Of a DNA stretch of 64,000 nt, positions 31,946-40,161 are shown in pieces. The DNA lies in the NCBI RefSeq assembly GCF_007989605.1, contig NZ_BJUL01000002.1, positions 124,001-188,000 of the forward strand. Reading direction: 5' to 3'. The position numbers were made by a program, and so were the translations under genes. The DNA is from Vreelandella venusta (GTDB taxonomy: Bacteria; Pseudomonadota; Gammaproteobacteria; Pseudomonadales; Halomonadaceae). Positions within the stretch are counted from its first letter, which is position 1; each line of letters starts with the position of its first letter. The notes under the pieces are model-generated. The model saw nothing but the letters and a program-made list of their open reading frames with translations. It was not told the DNA's origin and made no database searches.

Positions 31946-32755
31946 ATGTTGCCCGGTGAAGGTTTAGCAGCTCGTGAACATGCTTTTTCGCCGAGTCGCT
32001 GGGCCCGGGATTTTGAGGCAACGCTGGATCGCCAAGCCGCGTTAGGTGAGCGGCTCAGGGAGAGTCACCCGCCTAAACGTCTGGTTTATGGAACAGGGCC
32101 GCAAGAAGGGCTAAATCTGTTTGTTCCGGAAGGTGAGGGACCTTGGCCGCTAATGGTCTTTCTCCATGGTGGCTACTGGCAGGAATTAAGCGCTTTCGCG
32201 ATCGACTTTATGGCTTTCCATTGGCTCGAGCAGGGCTGGGCTTTTGCCTCCATGGATTACCCTTTAGCACCAAATGCCTCAATTGAAACGATGGTGGCAT
32301 CTTGTCGGCAGGGGGTTAAGGCTTTACGTCGTGAGTCAAATTCACTTGGGCTGAATGGGCGTATTCACTTAGGTGGGCACAGTGCTGGAGCTCAGTTGGC
32401 ACTGATGAGTTGTTTAGGGCCAGAACGTCTGAGTGGTATCGAATCGCTCTTGCTGGCCAGTGGGATCTATGACCTGCGCCCTTTGGTGGGGACCTATATA
32501 GATGCGCCATTGGGATTAGATACAGAACGAGCAGAGCGCCTCAGCCCACTGTGTCAAGCACTGCAAGGGTTACCACCGCTGCAACTGGTGCATGGTGAGT
32601 TTGACCCACCCGCATTTCGTGCTCAAGGGCAGACGCTTAAGGCGATGGCACAGGTTGCTGGTGTGGAAGCGGAGCTTTGTACTCGACCTGAGTGTGATCA
32701 CTTCGATGTTATCGAGTATATAAATACCAGTTTTATGTTTTTTAATAATAAATAG
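31946..32755 (+). CDS. Kynurenine formamidase, alpha/beta-hydrolase type
   Basis: Probable N-formylkynurenine hydrolase, the step between tryptophan dioxygenase and kynureninase. It is not the usual bacterial KynB (metal-dependent cyclase fold). It is a serine alpha/beta hydrolase like the eukaryotic arylformamidases: oxyanion motif HGGYW at 74-78, nucleophile Ser146 in GHSAG, acid near D220 (HGEFDPP) and His252 (CDHFDVI). It is 269 residues long, one base after kynU. The last dozen codons turn abruptly AT-rich (YINTSFMFFNNK), where a compositional break begins. The function is assigned mainly from context and fold. Confidence 0.83.
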   Translation: MLPGEGLAAREHAFSPSRWARDFEATLDRQAALGERLRESHPPKRLVYGTGPQEGLNLFVPEGEGPWPLMVFLHGGYWQELSAFAIDFMAFHWLEQGWAFASMDYPLAPNASIETMVASCRQGVKALRRESNSLGLNGRIHLGGHSAGAQLALMSCLGPERLSGIESLLLASGIYDLRPLVGTYIDAPLGLDTERAERLSPLCQALQGLPPLQLVHGEFDPPAFRAQGQTLKAMAQVAGVEAELCTRPECDHFDVIEYINTSFMFFNNK

Positions 32756-32822
32756 CGTCAGATTGTTTAAATAACACCATAGTGGGTAAATAAAAGCTAT
32801 AACTTTCTTAAATGGAGTGACT

Positions 32823-33683
32823 ATGAACAGCCCTGATAATAAAAATGCTAGCCAGAACGCGTTAAACTTGAAAGATGAAAAAAATGTTCACTGGGATCAA
32901 GATATTAGTTACGGACAGTACTTGGAGCTAGAGCCATTGTTGTCTTGTCAGCGTCCCCGTTCAGAAGTTCATGATGAGATGCTGTTCGTTATTATTCATC
33001 AGGTCTCTGAGTTGTGGCTTAAGCAGTGTCTTCATGAAGCCCATGCGGCTGCTAATAATATTATAGCTGACGAGTTGCGCCCAGCTCTCAAAATGCTGAC
33101 GAGGGTCGCGCGAATACAGGAGCAAATGATTCAGGCCTGGGAGGTGCTGGTTACCATGACGCCAGCCGATTATATTTCCTTCCGTGATAGTCTTGGTCAA
33201 AGTTCTGGATTTCAATCGTATCAGTACCGCGAGCTGGAGTTCCTGCTGGGAAATAAACATCCTGGGCTGGTTGAAGCACATCGCTCGCATCCTAAAAACT
33301 ATCAACACCTGACGAATGTTTTAAACGCACCTAGCCTTTATGATTCTTGTCTTAAATTATTGAGTCGACGCGGCTTTTCTCTTCCCGAAAAAGTGATTAA
33401 CCGAAATTGGTCTGAGCCGTATGTGGCTTCACCTGAAGTAGAGGCCGTTTGGGCTGATATTTATCGCGATACTAACCAGTATTGGGATCTTTATGAGCTA
33501 GCCGAGAAACTTATTGATACTGAATACAATTTCCATAAATGGCGCTTTAGCCATATGAAAACGGTGGAGAGGATTATTGGGTTTAAAACGGGGACTGGAG
33601 GGACTGCAGGCGTAAGTTACCTTAAAAAAGCGCTTGATTTGAAGTTTTTTCCTGAGCTTTGGTCTGTTCGTACCTCTATGTAG
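32823..33683 (+). CDS. kynA: Tryptophan 2,3-dioxygenase
   Basis: Heme enzyme that opens the indole ring of L-tryptophan to N-formylkynurenine, the entry step of the pathway. The 286-residue all-helical protein has ISYGQYLELEPLLSCQRP near the N-terminus and HDEMLFVIIHQVSELWLKQ with the substrate-site His; QSYQYRELEFLLGNK and GTGGTAGVSYLKKAL are also diagnostic. ATG is chosen because GGAG lies five bases upstream; GTG at 32817 is the alternative. Base composition is lower in GC (about 45%) than kynU. Confidence 0.95.
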   Translation: MNSPDNKNASQNALNLKDEKNVHWDQDISYGQYLELEPLLSCQRPRSEVHDEMLFVIIHQVSELWLKQCLHEAHAAANNIIADELRPALKMLTRVARIQEQMIQAWEVLVTMTPADYISFRDSLGQSSGFQSYQYRELEFLLGNKHPGLVEAHRSHPKNYQHLTNVLNAPSLYDSCLKLLSRRGFSLPEKVINRNWSEPYVASPEVEAVWADIYRDTNQYWDLYELAEKLIDTEYNFHKWRFSHMKTVERIIGFKTGTGGTAGVSYLKKALDLKFFPELWSVRTSM

Positions 33684-33727
33684 AAAAAGAGTCTAATTAA
33701 CTCTAGAAAATCTTTCGTTTCTTTGTG

Positions 33728-33753
33728 AAGGCGGTCAGGTGTGCCGTCTTTAT
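33728..33753 (+). terminator. Possible terminator after kynA
   Basis: AAGGCGG and CCGTCTT pair (one G-T) around a nine-base loop and are followed by TATGC. It lies between kynA and the permease gene. It is weak and could be an mRNA structure only. Confidence 0.4.
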
Positions 33754-33851
33754 GCCTAATTTCTTGGTGTGGTTTTTTCACTCCTATTAGCTGAATATTG
33801 ATAATAAAAATTACGATCCTGGCGATCGTTACCTTTTTAAGGATGACCACT

Positions 33852-35066
33852 ATGATAAAAAAAATATCTGTTTTCGGCGGTGCCTGTATTGTTGCCAGCG
33901 TTTGCGTTGGTGCGGGAATGCTCGGTTTACCTACTGCGGGAGCGGGCGCTTGGATGATATGGTCTGCATTTGCACTGCTTGTTACGATGCTTGTTATGAC
34001 GCTATCTGGCTGGATGCTGTTGGAGGCGTTAAAACACTACGATTATAGAGCATCATTCAGTACCGTTACGAAAGACTTGTTAGGGAGAAAAGTTAATTAT
34101 TTTAATAATTCAATGGTTTATTTTGTTGGTGGGGTTCTACTGTATGCTTACATTACATCCGCAGGTTTGATGATTTCAGGCGTTGTTAATATTAGTCGTG
34201 AGTTATCTGCAGTAATCTTCGTTATTATATTTTCATCGTTTGTTCTCCATTCTACTAAGGCAGTAGATAAGATCTCTGTTGTGTTGATATTGTTTATGGT
34301 GCTGAGTTTTGTTTTGGGGGTTTTTGGACTAACTTTCAATGTTAGGGCATCTAATCTTTTTGGCGGCCTCTATCAAGAGCTTCACTATTTTCCTTATATT
34401 CTTGCAATGTTCCCTGTTGCGCTGACATCTTTTGGGTATCATCACTCCGTGGCTTCGTTAAGGTCGTACTATAAAAGCGAAGAGTTGGCGAAGAAGGCGA
34501 TACTAGGAGGGACTCTGATCGCGTTGTTGTTATATATGGTGTGGATTTTTAGTGTATATGGTAATTTACCTCGCTATGATTTTGGTCCAGTAATTGCTCA
34601 AGGCGGAAACATTGATTCTCTATTAGCGAACTTAGGTGATGCAATAGAGTCAGAACGGGTTTCTAATATTATTAGTATTTTCTCTGCAGCTGCTATTTTT
34701 TCATCATTTGTCGGCGTTGGCCTGGGCGTATTTGATTTTATCGCTGATCTATGTGGCTTTGAAAATGATCGTAAAGGACGTGTGAAAACATGGGGGTTAA
34801 CTTTTCTTCCCCCTCTTATATTGTCGTTGTTTTTCCCCTTTGGTTTTTTAATCGCGATTGGTTATGCTGGCGCTGCTGCTACTGTTTGGACATGCATCGT
34901 CCCCGCATTGTTGGCGAAAAAATCACGCACTCTTAGCAAAGGTGGGGTGGGGTTTGTGGCACCAGGTGAGAATAAAATGATTCTCTTGGTCGTCTTTTAT
35001 GGTGTTGCTGTAGCAGTACTACATTTTATGGGAGTTCTAGATTTATTGCCTCACCCTGGCCTATGA
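33852..35066 (+). CDS. Tryptophan/aromatic amino acid permease, HAAAP family
   Basis: Membrane symporter of the Mtr/TnaB/TyrP type (hydroxy/aromatic amino acid permeases), with 11 hydrophobic spans in 404 residues. The N-terminus has GGACIVASVCVGAGMLGLPT, the substrate-site loop of the family; LAMFPVALTSFGYHHSVASL follows in the middle. Its place after kynA makes tryptophan the likely substrate. The start at MIKKIS is chosen for AAGGA at the right distance; ATG at 33798 and 33843 are in frame. GC content is only about 40% in sampled lines, far below the neighbours, so it was probably acquired separately. Confidence 0.88.
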   Translation: MIKKISVFGGACIVASVCVGAGMLGLPTAGAGAWMIWSAFALLVTMLVMTLSGWMLLEALKHYDYRASFSTVTKDLLGRKVNYFNNSMVYFVGGVLLYAYITSAGLMISGVVNISRELSAVIFVIIFSSFVLHSTKAVDKISVVLILFMVLSFVLGVFGLTFNVRASNLFGGLYQELHYFPYILAMFPVALTSFGYHHSVASLRSYYKSEELAKKAILGGTLIALLLYMVWIFSVYGNLPRYDFGPVIAQGGNIDSLLANLGDAIESERVSNIISIFSAAAIFSSFVGVGLGVFDFIADLCGFENDRKGRVKTWGLTFLPPLILSLFFPFGFLIAIGYAGAAATVWTCIVPALLAKKSRTLSKGGVGFVAPGENKMILLVVFYGVAVAVLHFMGVLDLLPHPGL

Positions 35067-35126
35067 AAATAACCGGCTATTGCTTACGCCGGTAAATAGT
35101 ACTTGGCACTGGTAAGGCAGGGGCTT

Positions 35127-36110
35127 TTATTGCAACAGTATAGTGGCCGAGCGTTTTAGGGTTTCCGAGGGTAGTTCGCTGAAACGCACCTTGTACTCCT
35201 GGGAGAAGCGTCCCAACTGCTGGAAACCGCAATCCATGGCGATGCTCGATACGCTTTCGTTTGGGGTGGCTCGTTCCAGGCGCTGGCGCACATAGTCGAA
35301 ACGCAGCTGGCGGAAGTAGGCGATGGGAGAGACCCCGTAGTGGGTATGGAAGTCTCGATAGAGCCGTTCTCGGGAGACGCCAGCCGCTTGCTCTAATTCG
35401 GCTAGGCCGAGGGAGCGATCCAAGGACTCATGGAGTAACGCTTCTAAGTCACTCAGGTAGGCAGGGCGCCCCTGTTGGCGACCTAGTAGCTCGCTTGTGT
35501 AGTTGTGAGGCTGGGTATACAGCAGGCTGGTAATCAGCGAGTTCTCGAAGTTGCCCCAAACCTCAGGAATATCGCAGAGCGAACCTTCGGCATGCAGCAT
35601 TTCCTGCAGATTAGCTACCATCTGCCACCACTCTTTCACCGTTCCGCTCAGAAGCATGCGTGGGTCAAAGATGACTGGCTGTGATAAATGGCGGTGCAAT
35701 AGCTGCGATAGTTTGTGTTCAAGGGCTTGGCGGGAGAGGCGTACAAGGCGCTTCTGGCATTGCTCGTCCATGCTCAGGCGCAATGTTTGGCTAGGCGAGA
35801 TGATCGCGCCCACCGCAGCATCAGAGTCGAAGGCTTTATCTTGATACTCCATGCTCTGGGTGCCCTGAAGGGGCAAACTAATACTGTAGCTGTGGGTCAG
35901 ATCGGCAATGTCGACGGTTACCCGAGTGGCGTATTCGATGGTACCGATCGAAACACTGCCTAGGCAGGTTCCTTGATGGCGAAAGCTGAGCTGACGCGGT
36001 TGAGGTACTTCCAGGCGGTGGGGGCCATTGACTTGGCTCATCCAGCGGCAGGCTGAGTCGGGATGACGAAACTCGGCGGCGATCTGTTGTCGGGTCATAG
36101 GTACGGTCAT
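35127..36110 (-). CDS. AraC-family regulator 1, AntR-like
   Basis: Transcription factor with an N-terminal AraC-binding-like ligand domain (about 1-200) and a C-terminal double helix-turn-helix (AELEQAAGVSRERLYRDF and VSSIAMDCGFQQLGRFSQEY). The class includes XylS, BenR and AntR, which activate aromatic dioxygenase operons. It shares the LL-x-TQPHNY block with its neighbour. It is probably the anthranilate-responsive activator of antABC. AGGAGG precedes the chosen ATG; an upstream ATG at 36140 is less likely. Confidence 0.85.
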   Translation of the reverse strand: MTVPMTRQQIAAEFRHPDSACRWMSQVNGPHRLEVPQPRQLSFRHQGTCLGSVSIGTIEYATRVTVDIADLTHSYSISLPLQGTQSMEYQDKAFDSDAAVGAIISPSQTLRLSMDEQCQKRLVRLSRQALEHKLSQLLHRHLSQPVIFDPRMLLSGTVKEWWQMVANLQEMLHAEGSLCDIPEVWGNFENSLITSLLYTQPHNYTSELLGRQQGRPAYLSDLEALLHESLDRSLGLAELEQAAGVSRERLYRDFHTHYGVSPIAYFRQLRFDYVRQRLERATPNESVSSIAMDCGFQQLGRFSQEYKVRFSELPSETLKRSATILLQ

Positions 36111-36150
36111 GTTTCCTCCTAGCCTCGCCGCGGTAATCATTATTTTAGGG

Positions 36151-36162
36151 CCTTAAGGCCAT
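36151..36162. repeat. 12-bp palindrome between the two AraC genes
   Basis: GGCCTTAAGGCC is a perfect palindrome in the 160-base spacer upstream of AraC regulator 1. It could be a small operator; nothing else in the spacer stands out. Confidence 0.4.
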
Positions 36163-36272
36163 TAGGCGGTCGAGGTTTTGTTCGCATGTCGTTTTTAAGT
36201 GCGTATTACGAACTTGTATTGTTATTTTGCCACTTTGGTGAAGTAATGGCCATTCGTCTAAAAGTATTGCTT

Positions 36273-37334
36273 TTAGTCGCCTGAATAAAGACAAGACCGC
36301 AGGCTTCCTTCTTGTTTCTGGCCGATGAGATATCGGCTTCGTAGTGTTTCGCTGGGTGATTCGCCAAATACCTGACGATAACTGAGACTGAAGCGTCCCA
36401 TATGAGTAAAGCCCCAGCCCATGGCAATTTCGGTGATTGTTGCCTTGTCAGTGTCATTTAGCAGCGCCTGCCGGACTTTTTCTAAACGCACCTGACGTAA
36501 GGCTTCCATGGGGCTCTGATGGCGAAAATCCCGGAAGCCAGCATAGAGGGTTCTCAGGCTAACACCAGCCACCGACGCTAACTGCGCCGGTGTCAGCGGC
36601 TCTTGGGCATGGGCCTCAATATACTCCTCCACCCGCTTGACATGGCGTGGGGCGAGGCGTTTATCCCCCTGGCGTAGTGCATCGCTGTAATTGTGGGGCT
36701 GAGTCGTCAATAGTGTATGGATGATCAATTGCTCAAGCTGGGGGGCAATCAGCGGATCTTGGTATGCCTTCGGTGACTCCTTGAACAACCGAGTAATATA
36801 GCCGATTAGGTTGAACCAACTGGGCGTATCGCGCCAGTACATGACGGGGTGAAAACGTAAAGGGGCGCGTAGAGGGCGCCCTAAAAAGCAGCTACAGGCA
36901 TGCTCTAGTGCTTCACGCTCGACACGTAACATCAACTGATCACAATCTTCACTATAGTGCATCCGGAGTCGTGCCGTAGGGTTGAGCACGGAAGCTAGTA
37001 GCTGTCCCGAGTTGATCTGCTTGCCGTCGTTGTCAATCCGGGCTTGTCCTTGTAGGGGCATCTGAATCAGGTAGAAGTGCTCGAGTCGCTCAGGGTCAAT
37101 GCGCACAGCTCCGCCATAAGCTAGGCGGTTATAGGAAACGCAGCCAAGGGCTACTGAGTGCAGGCGGGCAGATAGTTTGCCACCGCGACTCAATGGTTCC
37201 AGGCTATGTGACTTAAAGATATTGGCGACGTTTGTGCGTGTTTCCTCTGCGGCAGTCGAGCGGAATACCAAGTTCCGATGATCCTCCATCAGGGCTCGCT
37301 TCATCCAACTGGGTAGTGATTGTTGCGCTGTCAT
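36273..37334 (-). CDS. AraC-family regulator 2, XylS/AntR-like
   Basis: Second AraC-type regulator, 353 residues, with the same layout: ligand domain (FYLIQMPLQGQARI, MYWRDTPSWFNLIGYI) and C-terminal DNA-binding domain (LASVAGVSLRTLYAGFRDF and ITEIAMGWGFTHMGRFSLSY). The LLTTQPHNYSDALRQG block matches its paralogue downstream. It is divergent from the dienelactone-hydrolase fusion gene, whose promoter carries a XylS-type direct repeat, so that gene is its likeliest target. Effector unknown. Confidence 0.85.
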   Translation of the reverse strand: MTAQQSLPSWMKRALMEDHRNLVFRSTAAEETRTNVANIFKSHSLEPLSRGGKLSARLHSVALGCVSYNRLAYGGAVRIDPERLEHFYLIQMPLQGQARIDNDGKQINSGQLLASVLNPTARLRMHYSEDCDQLMLRVEREALEHACSCFLGRPLRAPLRFHPVMYWRDTPSWFNLIGYITRLFKESPKAYQDPLIAPQLEQLIIHTLLTTQPHNYSDALRQGDKRLAPRHVKRVEEYIEAHAQEPLTPAQLASVAGVSLRTLYAGFRDFRHQSPMEALRQVRLEKVRQALLNDTDKATITEIAMGWGFTHMGRFSLSYRQVFGESPSETLRSRYLIGQKQEGSLRSCLYSGD

Positions 37335-37438
37335 AAGGATCTCAATTGTTGTTATGTGCCCGCATTAATGGGGAGTGCCGAAAGCCTTTTTAGTATAAAT
37401 AGCGATTTTCTTGATTCATTTCTTGGAAAATTATTTTC

Positions 37439-37473
37439 TGCACTTAGCGGATAGAGATGGCAATTAGCGGATC
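37439..37473 (+). promoter_or_regulatory. XylS-type direct repeat before the hydrolase fusion gene
   Basis: TGCACTTAGCGGATA (37439-37453) fits the TGCA-N6-GGNTA half-site of XylS/BenR exactly. GGCAATTAGCGGATC (37459-37473) repeats it with minor changes, 20 bp further on. TTAGCGGAT is identical in both. The pair lies 80-115 bp before the gene start, next to the divergent AraC regulator 2, which is the likely binder. Confidence 0.72.
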
Positions 37474-37552
37474 GTGAAGTGCTTACCTTCTTGTCTAAGG
37501 TAATGGCGTGGACTTTAGCAATGACCCGCCAACAACAACGAAAGGTATCTAC

Positions 37553-38785
37553 ATGGGCACTTCTATCGAGATCAAAGCAGCGGATGGCAGCGGAAACTTC
37601 ACTGGTTATCTGGCCGTTCCGGCCTCTGGCAGTGGCCCCGGGATTGTGCTGCTGCAAGAAATATTCGGTGTTAATGCCACCATCCGTGAAATCGCCGACT
37701 ACTACGCTGAAGAGGGTTATGTGGTGCTGGCACCGGATCTATTCTGGCGTCAGGCGCCTAGCATTGAATTAGACTATACCCCGGAAGATTGGCAGCGTGC
37801 CTTTGGTTTATTTCAAGGCTTCGATCAGGAGCTCGGTATTGAAGATATCGCCGCTGCTGTCGAGACCCTACGGTCGCTTCCTGAGTGCAGTGGTACCGTA
37901 GGTGCCCTGGGCTTCTGTCTCGGTGCCCGTCTGGCCTATTTAACGGCTTGTCGTTGTGATGTAGATGCCGCAGTGGGTTACTACGGCATGGGAATCGAGA
38001 ACCATCTGGACGAGGCAAAAAACATCCGTGGGGCTCTAGTGCTGCACTTCGCCGAACAGGATGAATATTGTCCCACTGTTGCCCGCGAGGCGATTCAAGC
38101 CTCCCTGGGCGAGCAGGATAATATCGAGCTGTATCTATACCAGGGGGTCGATCATGCCTTTGCCCGCCCTCATTCAGAGCACTATCATAAGCCCTCAGCG
38201 CTAATGGCTCATCAGCGCTCGGTGACGGCTTTTCGTAATGCGATGGGGCCTCATTACGACCTCTCGGCGCTGTGGGATAAGCATTGCGAGTATGAGTTTT
38301 CCACCCGCAACGTGGACGACACCATGGCCACAATGGTGGAACAGCCCTATGTCAACCATATCCCGACGCTTACGGGCGGGGTGGGGTATCGGCAGCTCTA
38401 TCGCTTCTACAAGCATCACTTCGTCGACAGTAATCCCGCCGACACTACTCTGATTCCTCTATCACGCACTATCGGTGCGACTCAAATCGTTGATGAAACA
38501 TTGTTCTGCTTTACCCACGATCGCGAGATCGATTGGTTGCTACCAGGGATTGCGCCCACTGGTAAGTATGTGGAGATCCCTCTCGTCGCCATCGTCAAGT
38601 TCCGTGGTGACAAGCTCTACCATGAACATATTTACTGGGATCAGGCTTCGCTACTGGTGCAGATCGGAGTGCTCGACCCGACAGGGTTACCAGTAGCAGG
38701 TCATGAGACAGCCGTTAAATTGCTAGACGAAACCTGGCCTTCCAACGAGCTGATGCATACCTGGGGCAACAGCGCCTATCGCTGA
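37553..38785 (+). CDS. Dienelactone hydrolase / NTF2-like fusion protein
   Basis: A 410-residue two-domain protein. Residues 1-225 are a dienelactone hydrolase-type alpha/beta hydrolase with the Cys122 nucleophile (GFCLG), Asp170 (EQDEYC) and His201 (VDHAFARP). Residues about 236-390 look like a SnoaL/NTF2-like domain (FYKHHFVDSNPADTTLI, LVAIVKFRGDKLYHEHIYWD). The hydrolase family acts on enol-lactones of aromatic ring cleavage; here it might process a lactone from the catechol branch, since no catD is present, but this is inference. AAAGG precedes the chosen ATG; an in-frame ATG at 37508 is less likely. Confidence 0.82.
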   Translation: MGTSIEIKAADGSGNFTGYLAVPASGSGPGIVLLQEIFGVNATIREIADYYAEEGYVVLAPDLFWRQAPSIELDYTPEDWQRAFGLFQGFDQELGIEDIAAAVETLRSLPECSGTVGALGFCLGARLAYLTACRCDVDAAVGYYGMGIENHLDEAKNIRGALVLHFAEQDEYCPTVAREAIQASLGEQDNIELYLYQGVDHAFARPHSEHYHKPSALMAHQRSVTAFRNAMGPHYDLSALWDKHCEYEFSTRNVDDTMATMVEQPYVNHIPTLTGGVGYRQLYRFYKHHFVDSNPADTTLIPLSRTIGATQIVDETLFCFTHDREIDWLLPGIAPTGKYVEIPLVAIVKFRGDKLYHEHIYWDQASLLVQIGVLDPTGLPVAGHETAVKLLDETWPSNELMHTWGNSAYR

Positions 38786-38845
38786 TCTAATGGCGCGCTT
38801 GAAACACCATCAGATTTGGCAAAAAACGCGTTAACACGTAAAGAA

Positions 38846-38874
38846 AAAGGGTGCCCATGATGGGCACCCTTTTC
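38846..38874. terminator. Bidirectional terminator between the island and hemY
   Basis: AAAGGGTGCCC and GGGCACCCTTT form an 11-bp stem around ATGAT, with A-rich and T-rich flanks. It serves the convergent hydrolase fusion gene and hemY. Confidence 0.92.
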
Positions 38875-38895
38875 ATTAGCAGCTTGCTAACGACG

Positions 38896-40161
38896 TTAAG
38901 CGCTTTGTTTAGCGTCTTTTTTGGGCTCACTTTGTTTGCTGTCATTGGCATCGCTTGGTTGTGGAAGCGAGGGCAGTGATTTAGCGAGCATATCGACACT
39001 ATGTCGGTAGTAGAGCTGGCTCTTGTTGTGTTCGCCAAGGCTTGCATAGAGGCGAGCAAGCTCGGCGCATACTTCACCGCTGGGGCGTTGACGTTGGCTG
39101 GCTTCAAAGTACTCCAGCGCTTTTTCCCACTTACCAGTACGCAGCGATAGGCGGCCACAGGCCAGCAATAGTTCGGGATCGTTGGGGCGTTCTTGCAGCC
39201 ATTTTTCCGCTTTTGCTAACTGGCGCGCAGCGTCTACGTTGAGCAGACCGTAGCGTTTTACTAAGCGCGCATCCCAGTGGTTGTCCAGTGAGTGATTAAG
39301 CAAGCGTTCAGCAATAGGCTCTTCGTTGGCCTGTAAAAGCGCCTCGGTATAGAGCACGATTAGCTCGGTATTGCCGCGTAGATAGTCCGGCATATCGGCC
39401 CATAGCCCGCGTACACGCTCGATATTCGTGGGGTTTTTGGCCTCAAAAATAATCAATTCACGGTATGCTTTGAATTCCAGCTGCTCGCGCTCTTGCTGAG
39501 TGATCAGCTTTTGCGCTGCCAAACGGGGTATTAACTGGCGTAAGCCTTCCCAATCGTTAACGCTTAGGTGCACTTGCTTAAGCAGCTTGAGGACTTGCGG
39601 GTGGTTGGGCAGCTTTTTATCCAGACGATTCAGAATGGCCAGCGCTTCTTCAGGCTGCTGACGATCAATCATCAGTTGAGCTTGCATCAGGCCAATTGCC
39701 GTATCGGCTCCCTCGGTAGTGAGCTGAGCCTGATTCAAATGCTCCTGAGACATTTCATGGTGACCCTGGTAATGCGCCGCCAGTGCCGCAGAAAGATAGT
39801 TCACAAGAGGTGTACTGGAATCGTCAGCCGCTCGCACCAGCGTTTTCTCGGCTTTTTTCCAACGACCTTCGGTTAACGCGACCAGACCACGCACGGTGCG
39901 CTTCATGGCACGACGATTGCGTGCACGGCTATTCCAGGTGCGAAAACGCCCGACTGGGCGAATAATGCCGCTGAGCAGGCGTAATGCAAAGTGCAAAACG
40001 ATGAAAGCACCCAGTAGCAGCACCAAGCCGAACCAGAATGACGTTTGTACCGAGGTATCACCAACGCGTATTAACCAGTAGCCTGGCACCGACATCATTA
40101 GGTGCCCGAACAGTGCGCCGACCGCTAAGCCGGCAACAATTAAGAGGATTAGCTTTCTCAT
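38896..40161 (-). CDS. hemY: HemY, heme-biosynthesis-associated TPR protein
   Basis: Inner-membrane protein of the gammaproteobacterial HemY family, linked to heme synthesis by gene order. Two N-terminal membrane spans (about 5-25 and 42-65) are followed by a cytosolic or periplasmic helical part with tetratricopeptide-type repeats (ALAAHYQGHHEMSQEHLNQA, LLLACGRLSLRTGKWEKALE). The C-terminus is low complexity (SDANDSKQSEPKKD). It has 421 residues and overlaps hemX by four bases. The bacterial HemY here is unrelated to Bacillus protoporphyrinogen oxidase of the same name. Confidence 0.9.
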   Translation of the reverse strand: MRKLILLIVAGLAVGALFGHLMMSVPGYWLIRVGDTSVQTSFWFGLVLLLGAFIVLHFALRLLSGIIRPVGRFRTWNSRARNRRAMKRTVRGLVALTEGRWKKAEKTLVRAADDSSTPLVNYLSAALAAHYQGHHEMSQEHLNQAQLTTEGADTAIGLMQAQLMIDRQQPEEALAILNRLDKKLPNHPQVLKLLKQVHLSVNDWEGLRQLIPRLAAQKLITQQEREQLEFKAYRELIIFEAKNPTNIERVRGLWADMPDYLRGNTELIVLYTEALLQANEEPIAERLLNHSLDNHWDARLVKRYGLLNVDAARQLAKAEKWLQERPNDPELLLACGRLSLRTGKWEKALEYFEASQRQRPSGEVCAELARLYASLGEHNKSQLYYRHSVDMLAKSLPSLPQPSDANDSKQSEPKKDAKQSA

